From Saussurea involucrata (Eukaryota; Streptophyta; Magnoliopsida; Asterales; Asteraceae), in assembly GCA_033807775.1 (NCBI GenBank), contig CM066317.1:13589370-13653369 (forward strand): DNA of 64,000 nucleotides. Reading direction: 5' to 3'. This document shows, one piece after another, positions 19,501 through 30,663 of the stretch. Every line of letters begins with the position of its first letter. The first letter of the stretch is position 1. Below the pieces are notes generated by a model. That model had not been told where the DNA came from, did no database searches, and worked only from the letters and a program-made list of their open reading frames with translations. The position numbers and the translations under genes are program-made.

Positions 19501-22457
19501 CAATTAAATAGTCTGCCAGTTGTTGTTGTACGCTGTGTTCTCGAGTTTTGGAAGAAAAGAAAAGAAAGGGAAAGAAAGGAAAAAAATATTTGTATTTGTG
19601 TTCTTGATATTGAAACAAAAGAAAGGAAAGAGAAGGAAATAAAATAAATCTTCATGTTCTCGAGTAGGAGAGAAAGGAAAGGAAAAATGTCACTTTTACC
19701 AATATACCCTTATTTATTTAATAGTGGAATGTAATTAATGGGTATATGTGTAATTTTATAAAAAAATTTAATTTTTTTTTTCTAAATTCCTTTCTTTTCT
19801 TCCCTTCCTTCCCTCCCACATTTGGGACAAAAGTTTTGGGAGGAAAATCGGCAATATTTTCCTTTTATTTCTTTTTCTTCCTTAAAAAACTCGAGAACAC
19901 AACATTTTCTCTTTCCCTCTTACTTTCTTTCCCTTTCCCTTCCTTTCCTTCGTAAAAAAAACTCAAGAACACTACCGTAGTGTTATGTATATTGTTAGTC
20001 TACGAAGCCATTACTTGGATCAATTGTACTACGATTAAAAAAAACTTGTAAGGCACATTTGTTTCGGTTTTTCAACAGACTTATCTTCAATCCCTTTCGG
20101 TTCGCCTAGAGGAGATGAGGATCAAAAGACGAGACTCCGAACAATGGATGCATCATCGGTTACTTCCCCAAGAGCTCAAAGAACGAGTTCGGAGCTACGA
20201 TCAGTACAAATGGGTGGAAACAAGAGGAGTAGATGAAGAGAGTCTGGTCCAAAGTCTACCAAAAGATCTTAGGAGGGATATCAAGAGACACCTTTGTCTG
20301 AATTTGGTCAAAAGGGTATGTATCCTGTGCCATTCTATTCGAAACTGTAGCATTTTTTAGGGTGCGTTTGGTATGCAGACGAGATGGTATAGGACTAGAC
20401 GAGAGAAAAAACAATTGGGGGTGAGGGAGGTAGGAAGGTTTTATTTTGACGTGGGTAGTTTAGTAATTTACCAATTTTGTCTTGTTTTTCTTATTTTTAT
20501 TCCACCTATTTGGCGGGACAAAAATAATACCAGTCGTGTTCCATCCTAGTCTTAGGAGTCGTTTACCCATACACTTACCCGGTAAGAGTCTACACCTCAC
20601 TTGCCTTACCGGGTAATATTTTAGTCCATTAAAACGGCATCGTATGCAACAATTTACCTGGTAAGCGCTAACCGGGTCAGACTCTCAGTCCTTGCTATCG
20701 CTCTTACCAGGTAAGATTCTCTAACATTGGTATGTTTATTCGGTAAGGTAAGTGACTCCCCTTAATGTCATATCAAACATAAGACAACAAGTTTTGTTCT
20801 ATCTTATCTTGTCTCAGGTATCAGACGGCCCCATTAGTGTCCTTTTCATAGAGAAGTAAAAGTTAATCTTATGGAAAAAAATTACACTTCAACTCTTGAC
20901 AGTTTCTTTCTGTTGCAAATTTGATATTAATTATTAAAACATTTTAATAATATAAAAAACATTTCCCTCTTCTTTTCCTCCATTTAGGCATTGTTTGCCA
21001 AAAAAAAAAACTAGCTTATATTTTTTGGTACATGTTTAGATGACCATAAGCTAGCTTTTTAAAAAGCTACTTGAAGTAACTTATGGATAGTTTTTTGTAA
21101 AATATTCCAATTATGCCCATTAATATTAATTATTGTTTATTAACTATTTTTTTAATATGTTCTTTTTGGTCATTTAAATGCTTATAAGCTATTTTTTGTC
21201 AAACGTGACTTTTTTATCAGCTAGCTTATCAGCTACCGGCTAGCTTATCAGCTACCGGCTAGCTTATCAGCTAGTTTGCCAAACATAGCCTAAAACGTTT
21301 TTGGGCAAGTTAGAAAGTTTTTTTCATGGAATAGTTGAAGTCATTCTGTCTCCTTAACTTATTGTTTCGGCGCGGGACCGGAATTTGGCCGCCTCTACTG
21401 TCATCCATTTTCTCCATTTTGAACAAAGTTTTGAAGGAGCAAAAAACTCCAAAATCTCTTTTTTCTCAATTTTTAACTAAGTTTTGAAGGACTAATAAAA
21501 TTCCAAAATCTTTTTTTTCTCCAATTTTAATGAAGTTTTGAAGGACTAATAAAATTCCAAAATCTCTTTTTTCTCCATTTTTAACGAAGTTTTGAAGGAC
21601 TAAAAAACTACAAAATCTCATTTTTCTCCATTTTGAAGTAGATGTTAGAGATACATTGCATCTAGGAGCCATTAAAACTTGTTCCTGTTAAATCTTTGCA
21701 GGTTCCTTTGTTCGCGAATATGGATGAACGCTTACTCGACGCCATATGCGAGCGCCTTAAACCAAGTCTCTACACCGAAAAAACACATGTTCTAAGGGAA
21801 GGCGACCCAGTTGACGAAATGTTGTTCATAATCCGCGGCCGTTTAGAAAGTGTCACCACGGATGGCGGCAGAAGCGGTTTCTTCAACCGGGGTTTCTTAA
21901 AAGAAGGCGACTTCTGCGGCGAAGAATTGCTAACGTGGGCCCTAGATCCCAAGTCAGCAGGTAACCTACCACCATCTACTCGAACCGTGATGGCATTAAC
22001 AGAAGTAGAAGCTTTTGCACTAATAGCGGATGAAGTAAAGTTTATTACAAGTCAATTCAGGCGGATTCATAGTCGACAAGTTCAACACACGTTTAGGTTT
22101 TATTCGCAGCAATGGAGGACGTGGGCTGCAAGTTTTATTCAAGCGGCGTGGAGAAGGTATTCTAGAAGGAAGCTTCTAGAATCTAATCGGTTGGAGGAAG
22201 AAGAAGATGACGATGATGAATATCAAGATTATGGTGATGGTGAGGATGATGATGATGATGATGTTGATGTTAATGTGAACGAAGAAAGTGCGTTGATAAG
22301 AGGGCGTGCGTCATCGTCGTCGTTTGGTGCAACGATGTATGCATCGAAGTTTGCGGCTAATACTATGAAACGGATTCAAAGGAAGCGTGGTGTGTCTACG
22401 GGGTTTATCAATCTTCAGAAGCCTTCCGAGCCGGATTTTGGTGCCGAAGATAAATAG
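13565..22457 (+). CDS. Cyclic nucleotide-gated ion channel, CNGC5/6/9 type
   Basis: Seven coding exons: 13565-13623, 13965-14550, 15302-15514, 16443-16747, 17845-17956, 20079-20315 and 21702-22457. All junctions are GT-AG and in phase, giving 755 residues, close to the usual 700-750. The short first exon encodes MFDCCYKTTYIGG and QKERFVR, joining to LDDLDWNL, the N terminus expected for the CNGC5/6/9 clade. Then come six membrane segments, the S4-like stretch in exon 3, the pore with GQG in STLGQGLETS (exons 4-5), and the linker. The cyclic-nucleotide-binding domain has the phosphate-binding cassette GDFCGEELLTWAL, and an IQ calmodulin site follows in FIQAAWRRY. Such channels conduct Ca2+ and other cations at the plasma membrane and are gated by calmodulin and nucleotides. 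After the IQ motif lies an unusually acidic Glu/Asp run. The C terminus LQKPSEPDFGAEDK fits the clade. I cannot name the exact orthologue. Confidence 0.92.
14650..15232 (+). mobile_element. TRIM-like element in CNGC intron 2
   Basis: Two short terminal repeats begin TGTTAAGAGTC, at 14650 and 15149; both contain a TTTTGGAGAGTA block. The interior starts with TGGTATCAGAAC (15042-15053), close to the initiator tRNA-Met primer site, and ends in the purine tract AGAGGGGGCA directly before the second repeat. No coding capacity. The left repeat is interrupted near its end by the MITE ending at 15030. No target duplication could be read. Confidence 0.65.
14746..15030. mobile_element. Tourist-type MITE, TTACCCGGTAA family copy 3
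   Basis: It carries the family blocks (TTACCGGGTAAG palindromes, CAACAATTT, GGTCCTTGCC) and the right end ATAAACGACCCC followed by TTA. The left end is rearranged: it begins with internal sequence AATGTGACTTAGTAAGCAC preceded by TTTAA. It lies within the left terminal repeat of the TRIM-like element. Confidence 0.7.
15569..15690 (+). mobile_element. Degenerate SINE fragment
   Basis: CAACCTCTCGACCCTTGCGG, GTAGAGGC, GCGTACATTTTACCCTCC and AGACCCTGTCTCCATGTGGG resemble the body of a widespread plant SINE family (CAACCTCTCTACC, GTAGAGG, GCGTACA, AGACCCCAC). Box A and clean ends are not visible. It lies in CNGC intron 3. Confidence 0.45.
15731..16116. mobile_element. Tourist-type MITE (GAGCATCTCC family)
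   Basis: Ends GAGCATTTCC and the inverse GGAGATGCTC, flanked by TAA on both sides (15728-15730 and 16117-16119). This full-length copy aligns with the two halves at 47477-47685 and 59551-59727, which proves the larger nest there. Confidence 0.85.
16141..16336 (+). mobile_element. tRNA-derived SINE with poly(A) tail
   Basis: Box A-like GTGGCGTAGTGGTTAAGG, box B-like GGGTTCGAATCC, and a run of As at the 3' end. It is flanked by an exact 11-base duplication, AACTATGTTTT, at 16130-16140 and 16337-16347. It is in CNGC intron 3, sense orientation. Confidence 0.88.
16849..17411. mobile_element. Tourist-type MITE, GGTGCGTTTGG family copy 2
   Basis: Ends TGGTGCGTTTGGTGCGCAGAC and the inverse GTCTGCATACCAAACGCTACC, flanked by TTA on both sides. 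The interior repeats GGGACAAAA/TTTTGTCC. It lies in CNGC intron 4. Confidence 0.8.
17540..17746. mobile_element. Mutator-type MITE, GGGTTGGGTTC family copy 1
   Basis: It shares the block GATGCACATTAGGATGAGATGC, followed by ACCAGATCAATTACC and ATTCATGGG, with the copies at 26809-27022 and 29281-29514, and has the same right end, CTTCTCACACGATCC. The left part has diverged. It lies in CNGC intron 4, close to the exon at 17845. Confidence 0.6.
18017..18633. mobile_element. MITE, GGGTGTTTGGGAGTGC family
   Basis: Long inverted ends: GGGTGTTTGGGAGTGCTTTT at the left and its inverse at the right (AAAAGCACTCCCAAACACCC). The interior carries CAATAAGT/ACTTATTG inverted repeats and two copies of GAGGGTATTTCTGTAATTTT. 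It lies in CNGC intron 5. The MITE split by the gypsy element at 37826 has a similar end (GGGTGTTTGGGATTGC). Confidence 0.75.
18640..20050. other. Remainder of CNGC intron 5
   Basis: Non-coding intron sequence. It includes A/G-rich and C/T-rich tracts that are mutually complementary (19550-19690 against 19780-19960, GAAAGGAAAGG versus CCTTTCCTTTC). These look like the arms of a diverged inverted-repeat element with CTCGAG at the inner and outer edges. Open frames on them are repeat translations. Confidence 0.45.
20360..20833. mobile_element. Tourist-type MITE, GGTGCGTTTGG family copy 3, split
   Basis: Left end GGGTGCGTTTGGTATGCAGAC after TTA (20357-20359). The right end GTATCAGACGGCCCCA comes before TTA and is worn. 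It is split by the MITE at 20555-20761. It lies in CNGC intron 6. Confidence 0.6.
20555..20761. mobile_element. Tourist-type MITE, TTACCCGGTAA family copy 4, nested
   Basis: Flanked by TTA on both sides (20552-20554 and 20762-20764), with ends GGAGTCGTTTACCC and the inverse AGTGACTCCCC. It carries the family block GGCATCGTATGCAACAATTT. It is inserted inside the GGTGCGTTTGG MITE in CNGC intron 6. Confidence 0.8.
20987..21293. mobile_element. MITE, GGCATTGTTTGCC family
   Basis: Ends GGCATTGTTTGCC and the inverse GCCAAACATAGCC, preceded by TTA and followed by TAA. GCTAGCTTATCAGCTA repeats lie near the right end. A related fragment with AAAACTAGCTG and CAGTTAGCTGATAAGCTAGC lies at about 13660-13745 in CNGC intron 1. 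Confidence 0.65.
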
Positions 22458-22807
22458 CTTTCTTTCTTTCTACTTGTAGATTAAAAGTGGACAAAAGTGC
22501 ATCAATATGCAACAAAGTCTGTTTTAGTTCCTATTTAGTGTAACGAAGAAATTTTTTCAATTCAATGTAACAACATTTCAAATTTTCCTATTTTGTACCT
22601 ATTTTTTTGATCATGTAACATTTGATGAGGTGGATGTCAAATTAACATTGTTTGAAATATATTGATGGATGACTTGACATCTACGCCATCAAATATTACA
22701 AGATTAGCATGTTACAAGAATGCAAACTATTAAATAGAAGATTTTAAAACTTTGTTTTATCGATTGTCTGGAAAAAAAAATCTTTTGTTACACTAAAGAC
22801 AAACTAA
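22458..22807. other. CNGC 3' UTR and downstream spacer
   Basis: The 3' UTR should begin at 22458. No clear AATAAA lies close by, so the cleavage site is not placed. An inverted repeat around AACATTTGATGAGGTGGATGTC (22618) and GACATCTACGCCATCAAATATT (22676) could form a hairpin. Confidence 0.4.
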
Positions 22808-23475
22808 GGGGCCAGTTTATGAAACACTTACCCGGTAAGCGCTTACCGGATCATTTTACCTGCCGAATGAAGATGAACAGGATTGAGAATCTTACTTAGT
22901 AAGAGCGATCGACAAGGACCGAGTCTTACTCTTACCCGGTAACTGAGAGTGACGACTCTCACCCGGTAAACGCTTACCGGATAAAAATGTTGCATACGCC
23001 GCCGTTGTAACAAACTAAGGGCCGTTTATCAAGCATTTACCCGGTAAGCACTTACCAAGTCCCATTACCTTAGCGGGTAATATGACAATGACCAAGAATC
23101 TTACCCGGTAAGAGCTAAGCCAAGGACCAAGAGTCTTACCCAGTAAGTGATGATCGCGAAGACTTTTACCACGGTTAGCGCTTACCAAAATAATTCTTGC
23201 ATACGATACTGTTTTGGTGGACTAACATCTTACCCAGTAAGTAAGTGATAGTGTTGAATTTTACCGGTCAACGCTTACCCAAATAAGTGTTTGGTAAACG
23301 GTATTAATGGTAAGCGCTTACTGTGTCATTTACCTTATCGGATTACATGGCAAGGGTTGAGAATCTTACCGTAAGTGAGGGTGACTACACTTACCCGGTA
23401 AGCGCTTATCGGGTAAATTGTTGCATACGATACCATTTTGATAGAAAATACCCTTACCCAGTAGGCAGTAAAGTA
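22808..23475. mobile_element. Three partial TTACCCGGTAA-family MITEs in tandem
   Basis: A first copy starts after CTAA at 22808 (GGGGCCAGTTTATG) and stops near 23007. A second starts at 23018, again after ACAAACTAA (GGGCCGTTTATC), and runs to about 23300 (GTTTGGTAAACGG). A third, partial copy follows to about 23475. The repeated ACAAACTAAGGG at both starts suggests the second copy inserted next to, or was duplicated with, the flank of the first. Confidence 0.75.
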
Positions 23476-23858
23476 AACATATATTCTTCACTGCGACCAA
23501 TAGGAGACCTATTAACAAACACAAAAGCAGAAAAAAAAACTATAGAAAATTATACAAGATGAAAAATGGTGTACCGATATACATGTTAAAAACGAAGTGA
23601 AATGATCGTATCTGACCCTGCCTCCCACTGCATCTTTTGAAACGATTTTTCTTCCCGTTTCCATCGGTTTTGGCTCAGTTACGCCATGCTGAAGATAACT
23701 CCAACTCGGCGTCTTCCTCCCACCATGTTGCAGTCTGAAGAAGAATGAACCAGATCACGAAGTTGTAAAAGAAAAACCACCAAAAGTAGTGACGTATGCA
23801 CTAAACAAACAACGAAATGAAACTAAACAAACGTTGAGAAATTTTTCAAAATAGTTTA

Positions 23859-26652
23859 TGTAACACCCGTAATTTCGGTAAGTAAATATCACCCGAACGT
23901 CTTGCAGCTTGAAAATGGTGGAATTTATGTTGGGGAGACATTACTTATAAGAGTATCAGGTGTTTTGGCATTGAAAAAGTCAAGTTTCGGGGCTTGGTAC
24001 GGGTCAAGCTACAATGACCGGCGACTATGACAGTGTCACAGTCGCATGGCATAGTCGCAGGGAAGGGACAGCCTTCGGTACACCTTGTGCGACTATGACC
24101 AGCGACATTGACCATGTCAATGTCACGTGGCAATGTCGCGCCAATGGGGCAGTGTGCTGTCAAATACGAATTTTCAGCCTTCTTTCTCATTTCTCACTTC
24201 CAACCTCCTCCCTTTCTCTCCCAAATCGTTTTCCCTTCCTCCCTCACGAAACCTAACTGATTTTGGGGTCCTTTCTTGAAGATTAGAGTGTTCTTTCACC
24301 ATCTTATGCTAGTGGTTTCATCTCTTAATGCAAATATCAAGTTTCATCTCCAACATTGAAGATTTTGGGGTTTTCTAGGTTTTCATCAAAACCTTAGTGG
24401 TAAGCTAATCCTCCTAGTTTCTAAAGTTTCATATGAGTTATAAATGCTCCATGTATGACTTCCTAGTGTTTTATTTCTCAAGTTCTTGGTTTAGATGATT
24501 TTGGGAAAGTTATGTCAAAATTAGGGTTTTGGTATAAATGGAGATGTTGGTGTGAAAATGTTGGGGAACGATTTTATATGGTGGAATATGATTTTGATGG
24601 TTGGAAACTTGTGGATCTAGGTTTTTGGAAGCTTTGGGTTGAAGATTCAAGTTTCTTCAAAGGAGCTTACGTTTGGGGAAAAACCTAGATTTAGCCTAAA
24701 TCTAGCAAGGTGAGTTCAAGTTGATTTGTAAAAACGTTGTACATGCCAAAATGTTTATTTTAAAGTATTTATGTGCTTTATACAAAATTATCTATTGTTG
24801 AGTAAATTGGTGGGTTTGATTAATCAAGATGTTGGACTTTACAAATCTTGTAAAACACCCACATTTGGAGATTTTAGTCAGTCTCGACCTTATGAATGTT
24901 TTGAGAAGAGTAAACCTTTTGTTTGGGCCGATGGCCAATTGAGAATTAAAAGGGCAAAGATTTTGGGTAACGATGTATTTGGTTTACGTAACCGTGTGGG
25001 CAAAGCGTATTTAGCCAAACGTTTATTTCCCTACAAGGGCTTGATTTCTACTCAAATGGGTCTTCTGAGTGTTTGCCGGTTTTAATAACTCGAGGTGGAG
25101 ATTTGGATGTGTTATGTGCTTAATTGCGTTTTATGTGAATATGTGCCTCTTTGAGTGTTTGACCTCATATGTGAAAACCGTTTGATGATTTTGTATTCTT
25201 AGTACCTTTGAGTCTAACGAACTATGGCGGGCTATATGCATTGTTGAAATTATGAAAGATTGGCGTATACGTACACACACACACATATCCATATGCATAT
25301 ATGATTGACTTAATTGGGAAAGTGGCGATGAAGGGGTTGTGAGATAATCATGCCTCAGAGCATATGTTTACATGATGTGGGTTAGATGCACTTCATTTGC
25401 GTGAGTTGATTCTGATAAACGATCATTAGATCTTTTGAGCTGATGGCTCGGATTTGGACTCTGATGGGTCTTGAGGGCGTTGCCCGGTTTTGATAAGCTC
25501 GACGTGGGCTTGGGTTATGTTTTGCATGAATTGCATTGTATTTGAGAATTACATGATTTGAATGCATTGGTTATTCTTTTGAGGTCATGTATAAGTTTCT
25601 AATCTAAGTAAGCTTGTTTTGGATGGTGGGACTCCAAGGTAAAGATCCGGTCGGGTTGAACTTGGTGGTTTTAATGGACTAAAGACCTAGTTTGGTTGAT
25701 GTCTAAAGACCTAGTTTGGTTGATGTCTTAATGGACTAAAGACCTAGTTTGGTTGATGTCTTAATGGACTAAAGACCTAGTTTGGGTTGATGTCTTAATG
25801 GACTAAAGACCTAGTTTGGGTTGATGTCTTAATGGACTAGAGACCGAGTTATGGTTGATGTCATATGTTTCCCCATCCATGAAGCTTACTTGGGTTTATT
25901 AATTGTGGTTTAATTTATGTGTTCGCCACATTCGATGAAATCGGGTCTCCCCCGTCACCGAAGGGTGTTGTTTTCGAGTAATTGTTATCCATGTTGTCGG
26001 CGTTGTATTATGTGCGTATGGATTGTTTTTCCATGATTGACGGACGGTATTTTATGTCTCATCCTTGATTGGATGTCTTCCACGATGGGAGTATTATTCG
26101 CACTGATGATTATTGGGAATTTATTATTTATTTACCTCTTGAGTGAGTTTTGGATTTGAGTCCATTGCTGAGAAATGATTTTCATTGGAGGCTTTCCTCA
26201 CGGATTTGGTGTGCGTTTGGAAATTGGATTGTCGGTGTATTTTATACAAATCCCATGTTCGGAAATCATGATTTAAGTTTAACTCTTTTGTCTAACCAAT
26301 TGTTTGATCATGATGTAAACTCTTGAACTCACTAGGCGTTAGCCTAACCTTTTTATTTGTCGGCATGTGCAACAGGTTCAGGTTGGGAATAGCTTTAGCT
26401 ACACTGTGGAGTGATGAGTGCTAGTAGAGTGCACGTGAAGTGTTTTTGCTTAGTGAAGTCTTCCGCACTTATTTGGGATTAGCAACTTGTATTGTATTAA
26501 GTAATACCCGTCTCGAGTTGTGAATTGTATAAGTCGTGATGTTTAACTTCTGAGGTATTTTCAAGGATGGTTTGTAGAAAGGATTTTATCCTATTTCGGT
26601 TATTTTATTGAAATTAAAGTTAGTTGCTCTTTCCAAATTTGAGGGTGTTACA
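23859..26652 (+). mobile_element. Solo LTR, 2.8 kb (Ty3/gypsy type)
   Basis: Starts TGTAACACCCGTAATTTCGG and ends GAGGGTGTTACA. It is flanked by an exact 5-base duplication, GTTTA (23854-23858 and 26653-26657). It has no gag-pol, primer site or second LTR, so it is a solo LTR left by recombination. It contains a leader-like CT-rich stretch at 24180-24250, the motif ACTCACTAGGCGTTAGCC near the 3' part, and a short tandem array at 25672-25862. The open frames inside are not genes. Confidence 0.85.
25672..25862 (+). repeat. Tandem array of a 33-bp unit in the solo LTR
   Basis: Five to six copies of a unit containing GACTAAAGACCTAGTTTGG followed by TTGATGTCTTAATG. One copy is shortened and the last is diverged (GACTAGAGACCGAGTTATGG). 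Confidence 0.92.
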
Positions 26653-26808
26653 GTTTAAAAGTCTTATTTATTTTGGTCGAGTCTTAGAGAAAAGAGAAGG
26701 CTAATTTTGGTAGTTTCACGTTGTCCCACATAGGTGAAAGAGCGGAACATAAGTGGGAGGATTTTCTATATATTAATTTAACATATTGGAAATGGTGGGG
26801 GTTGGGTT

Positions 26809-27022
26809 CTGTGAGAAGTGAAGGCTAAAGTGAGAAGCGTGAGAAGTGGTTATCAACCGTTGGATGAGAAATGGACGCACATTAGGATGAGATGCACCGA
26901 GATGTACCGGATCAATTCCCTTCTAAGCCGCAATTCATGGGAGGGCATGAGATAAAAAGAGATCAAGGGTTCAGATCCACTTCTCACGCTTCTCACCGTT
27001 AACTCAACTTCTCACACGATCC
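26809..27022. mobile_element. Mutator-type MITE, GGGTTGGGTTC family copy 2
   Basis: Inverted ends of about 40 bases: GGTTCTGTGAGAAGTG and TGAGAAGCGTGAGAAG at the left, with their inverse (CTTCTCACGCTTCTCA and CTTCTCACACGATCC) at the right. It shares its centre with the copies at 17540 and 29281. No target duplication was read. Confidence 0.7.
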
Positions 27023-27175
27023 TTTGCCCCCTTACACGCGTGCGACCGTGGGCGCATTGATGGCGCACTTTGCTATTGAAACACTAACTTTTTAGTTCCT
27101 AGAAATCTTTGCAAACTCAATAGTTCACCGGGATTATTATATAACAAAACCCTGTATATCCCACGCTGAGGTTAA

Positions 27176-27436
27176 GAGCATCTCCAACGCTCCTCTAAAA
27201 TGAAAAGAACAAAAAAGTATTTGGAGTTTTGGGCTCTTTAACTCTACAACCTATCAACAAAATTAAATGGAGGAAGAGAGAAGGATTTTTTTATATATTA
27301 TTGAATATTTTAATAATAGTGGAGAAGCTGTTGGAGTTTTTTTTTTGGAAAAAGGAAGTTGTTGGAGTTAAATGCAATTCTTTTTGGAAATTTTGATTTT
27401 TGTTTCCCTATTTTGAAGAAATTGTTGGAGATGTTC
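27176..27436. mobile_element. Tourist-type MITE (GAGCATCTCC family, diverged)
   Basis: Left end GAGCATCTCCAACGCTCC after TTAA; right end TTGTTGGAGATGTTC followed by TATG. The interior is shorter than in other copies. Confidence 0.6.
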
Positions 27437-27479
27437 TATGATGTTCCATGAACAAAACAAAACAAAGGACATATCCTAT

Positions 27480-28100
27480 AGTATGGTATGCCCAAAATTT
27501 GGATCGAGCCCCTAAAATGCATTCAACGCACAGCGGTGGTCCCTAACTTATGATTTTCATACAAGTTGGTCCCTTGAGTTAACACCGTTATGTTGAGGTC
27601 CGCCCCTTATGATAACGGGAAACGAGTAATTTAGCCTGGAAACTTGTTTAGAATAAAGATATATTGCAATTTTCATGGGTGGAGGGAATTAGTGGGAAGA
27701 GAAGGAAACCTTGTGGCCACTGCTCTAAGGAAAATGTTTGACTATTTGTCAAATGTCTAAAATACCCATGAAAAAACCAAACGGAAGGAATCTTGTGGAT
27801 TTCAATCGACTTATTTATAGAAGGGTAAATTACATTCTTGGTCCCTACGGTATGCCTAAGTTTTGGATTGAGTCCCTAAAACACATTTAATGCACACTAG
27901 TGATCCACTAACTTATGAATTTCATAACAAGTTGGTCCCTCGAGTTAACACCGTTAATTTAAGGTCCATTAACCCCTCACGATAACGGGAAAATAAGTAA
28001 TTCAACCCAGAAACTTTTTAGAATTTTTTTTTTTGCATTTTTCATGGGTGGAGGGAATTAAAGGGAAGAGAAGGAAACCTTGTAGCCCCTGCGAAGGAAC
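27480..28100. repeat. Direct duplication at the 3' end of the LPA3-like gene
   Basis: About 240 bases near 27484-27720 recur at 27845-28085. Shared blocks include GGTATGCC, TTTTGGATTGAG/TTTGGATCGAG, AACTTATGA, AAGTTGGTCCCT, GAGTTAACACCGTTA, ATAACGGGAAA, and CATGGGTGGAGGGAATTA followed by GGGAAGAGAAGGAAACC. The proximal copy contains the stop codon of the LPA3-like gene at 28058-28060. Confidence 0.8.
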
Positions 28101-30591
28101 TCAAGTTGGCTTCCTTGTTCCTCCTTGAGTCCAAGGACCCTCAGTAGCTCTTCCTTTGTCTGCACAAACACAAAACCAAACAAATATCTGAGAATTCATG
28201 CCTTCTTTGTAAGCGGGTGAAATCCCTTAATGGGTATATTTAAGCATCTAAACTTAAATGAGATTTAAATTAAATTCATGACCTTCTGATGAGTATTATG
28301 GAGCCATTTTTCTTTTAATAAGCCTGGAGGTCAAGAATTTTAATTATAATCTCATTTTAGGTTATATAAATATCTTCAAATGTATACTTACTTCATTAAG
28401 TGTGAAGCGGGTTTCACTTTCCGCAACACAAGCGTATGAATTATCCGTTTGTTTAAGCATCACCTGCCAAGGTCCTACAATGGGAAAGGTAACCACCCAA
28501 ACACACAATGATATGAGTATATCCCACTCGAAAGTAGGGTCAGGTACTATTATTATATACATTTTATTTCTATAGACATAAATAGAAACTCTTCTATGCA
28601 TTATACTATTAAATAAAATATTTTATTTTTCACTAGATAATGTCTTTTTGCTCGATGCTAATTCAATTGTCGAGTATGATACAATTATATATTGGGAAGC
28701 CTTGCATTTGGAAAAATTATTGAAGGCAAGTGTCCAGCCAAAAAACTATAAACTCTTATTTGGTTTAGTTACCGAATTGAATATCTTGAAAACTGAATAA
28801 CCCGAAACCGATTAAACTGAACCTTATTCAGTTCGGTTATCATGTAGTATGGAAAAAGTTAAAAAACCAATTAACCCGAATCTGATTTAACCGACTGAAT
28901 AACACCCCTAGAAGACTTTGGGTTGTTTGTTTACCTCTTAATAGTTCCATTAAGAGGCAACCTCTGAATCGCTAAGAGGTGAATCTTGTCTGGCAAAAAA
29001 AAAGTTTGCCTCTTAATGGTTCTAAAACCCTTTGAATAATTTTGTATCTTGGGTCTCCCTTAACCATTCAGTGCCCTAATTTCGTGTTGAACAATTACCA
29101 AACAACCATATTTCATTTTGATTTTTGCAATATATTATAACAGTTATGTGATCAAAATATTGTGACCGCACACAACACACACACACCACATAAAGAGAGT
29201 GTCGAGAGAAGACAACAGAGGAGTTTATCTATCAATCACAAATCGGTATATATCGTCAGGAGGTCATGGATTTAATTAAAGGGTTGGGTTCCGGTGTGAA
29301 GTGCCAAATTTGGTGAGAAGCGTGAGAAGTAGTTATCAACCGTTGGATGAGAAATGGACGAACATTAGGATGAGATGCACTGAGATAAGATGCACCGGAT
29401 CAATTACCTTTTAAGCCGCAATTCATGGGAGAGTATTTGATTGAATGTGATTCGGTTTAAAAGCGCTTCTCACGCTTCTCACCAAGAATGGCACTCCTCA
29501 CATGATCCCATGCCTTTAATTAAACTCTCATTTAAGGTTATATACGTAAATGACCAATCAATAATCTTACCAGGGTATTGGCGGAAGAGTGCTCCATCAT
29601 AATTCACGATATATGGTGGTACTGCCACTGTCTTGCATTTTAAAGAAAAAACATTAATCAAACATAATGTCAAACATAAGAGATAATAAAAATGTAAATT
29701 AGCTAAATATACGTATGAGAGCAGAAGAGGTACCTTGGAATACTCTCTTACACGAATATAAAAGACCGGAACAAATTGAGAAAGAAATCGGTAGTGTAAA
29801 TCTTTGGGAGGAAAACCAAGAAGTCCAAGGTCAGCTCTGCCAAATCCAATAGTTTCATTTGTCAAAGAAAGTTAACAACAACAAAGATGAACTCTATTTG
29901 AATTTAAGGATCCAAATAAAAATTTACCGCAATGTCTCAAGCTCTAGATTAAATAGGAGGGCAGGTGTTGATGCAGCAAATGTTTCCTGCACATGGGATG
30001 GAAAAATTCATTACTCCCTCTATTATTAAGAGTAAATTTGTCTTTTACTTGATTAAAAGATGTAATAATACATAGAGTAAACTCTACTTTTGGTCCCTGA
30101 GGTATAGTGATTTTTTTGAAAGCAACCCCTGTGGTTTCATAAGTCGAGTTGTTGTCCTCATGGTTTTGATTTTACGCTAGATTTGGGACCTGGTCACTAA
30201 CAGGGTTAAAAACAACCGTTAGTTTCAGGGGCATTTTCGTCATTTCACCATTTTGTCCTATTTTTGTAATTGTATTTGTTTCTTCTTAATTCTATCAAAA
30301 GTAGCAAACTTTAGGGACCAAATTGTAACACTTCTAATATATATATATATATATTACAACCACCATCCACAACCACCATCCACAACCACCATCCACCACT
30401 ACCACCCACCATTACAACTACCACCCACCATCCACAACCACCACTACCACCCACCATTACAACCACCATCCACCATCCCAATCCACCCACCATTACAACC
30501 ACCATCCACCATCCCAATCCACCCACCATTACAATCTTTAGCGATTTGGATGTCTCTGTTTTTCAAACGAACACTCACACTCACACTCACA

Positions 30592-30663
<72 letters not shown>

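Noticed and set aside
24014..25085. Open frames of 80-104 codons
   Set aside because: They lie inside the solo LTR and have no recognised domain.
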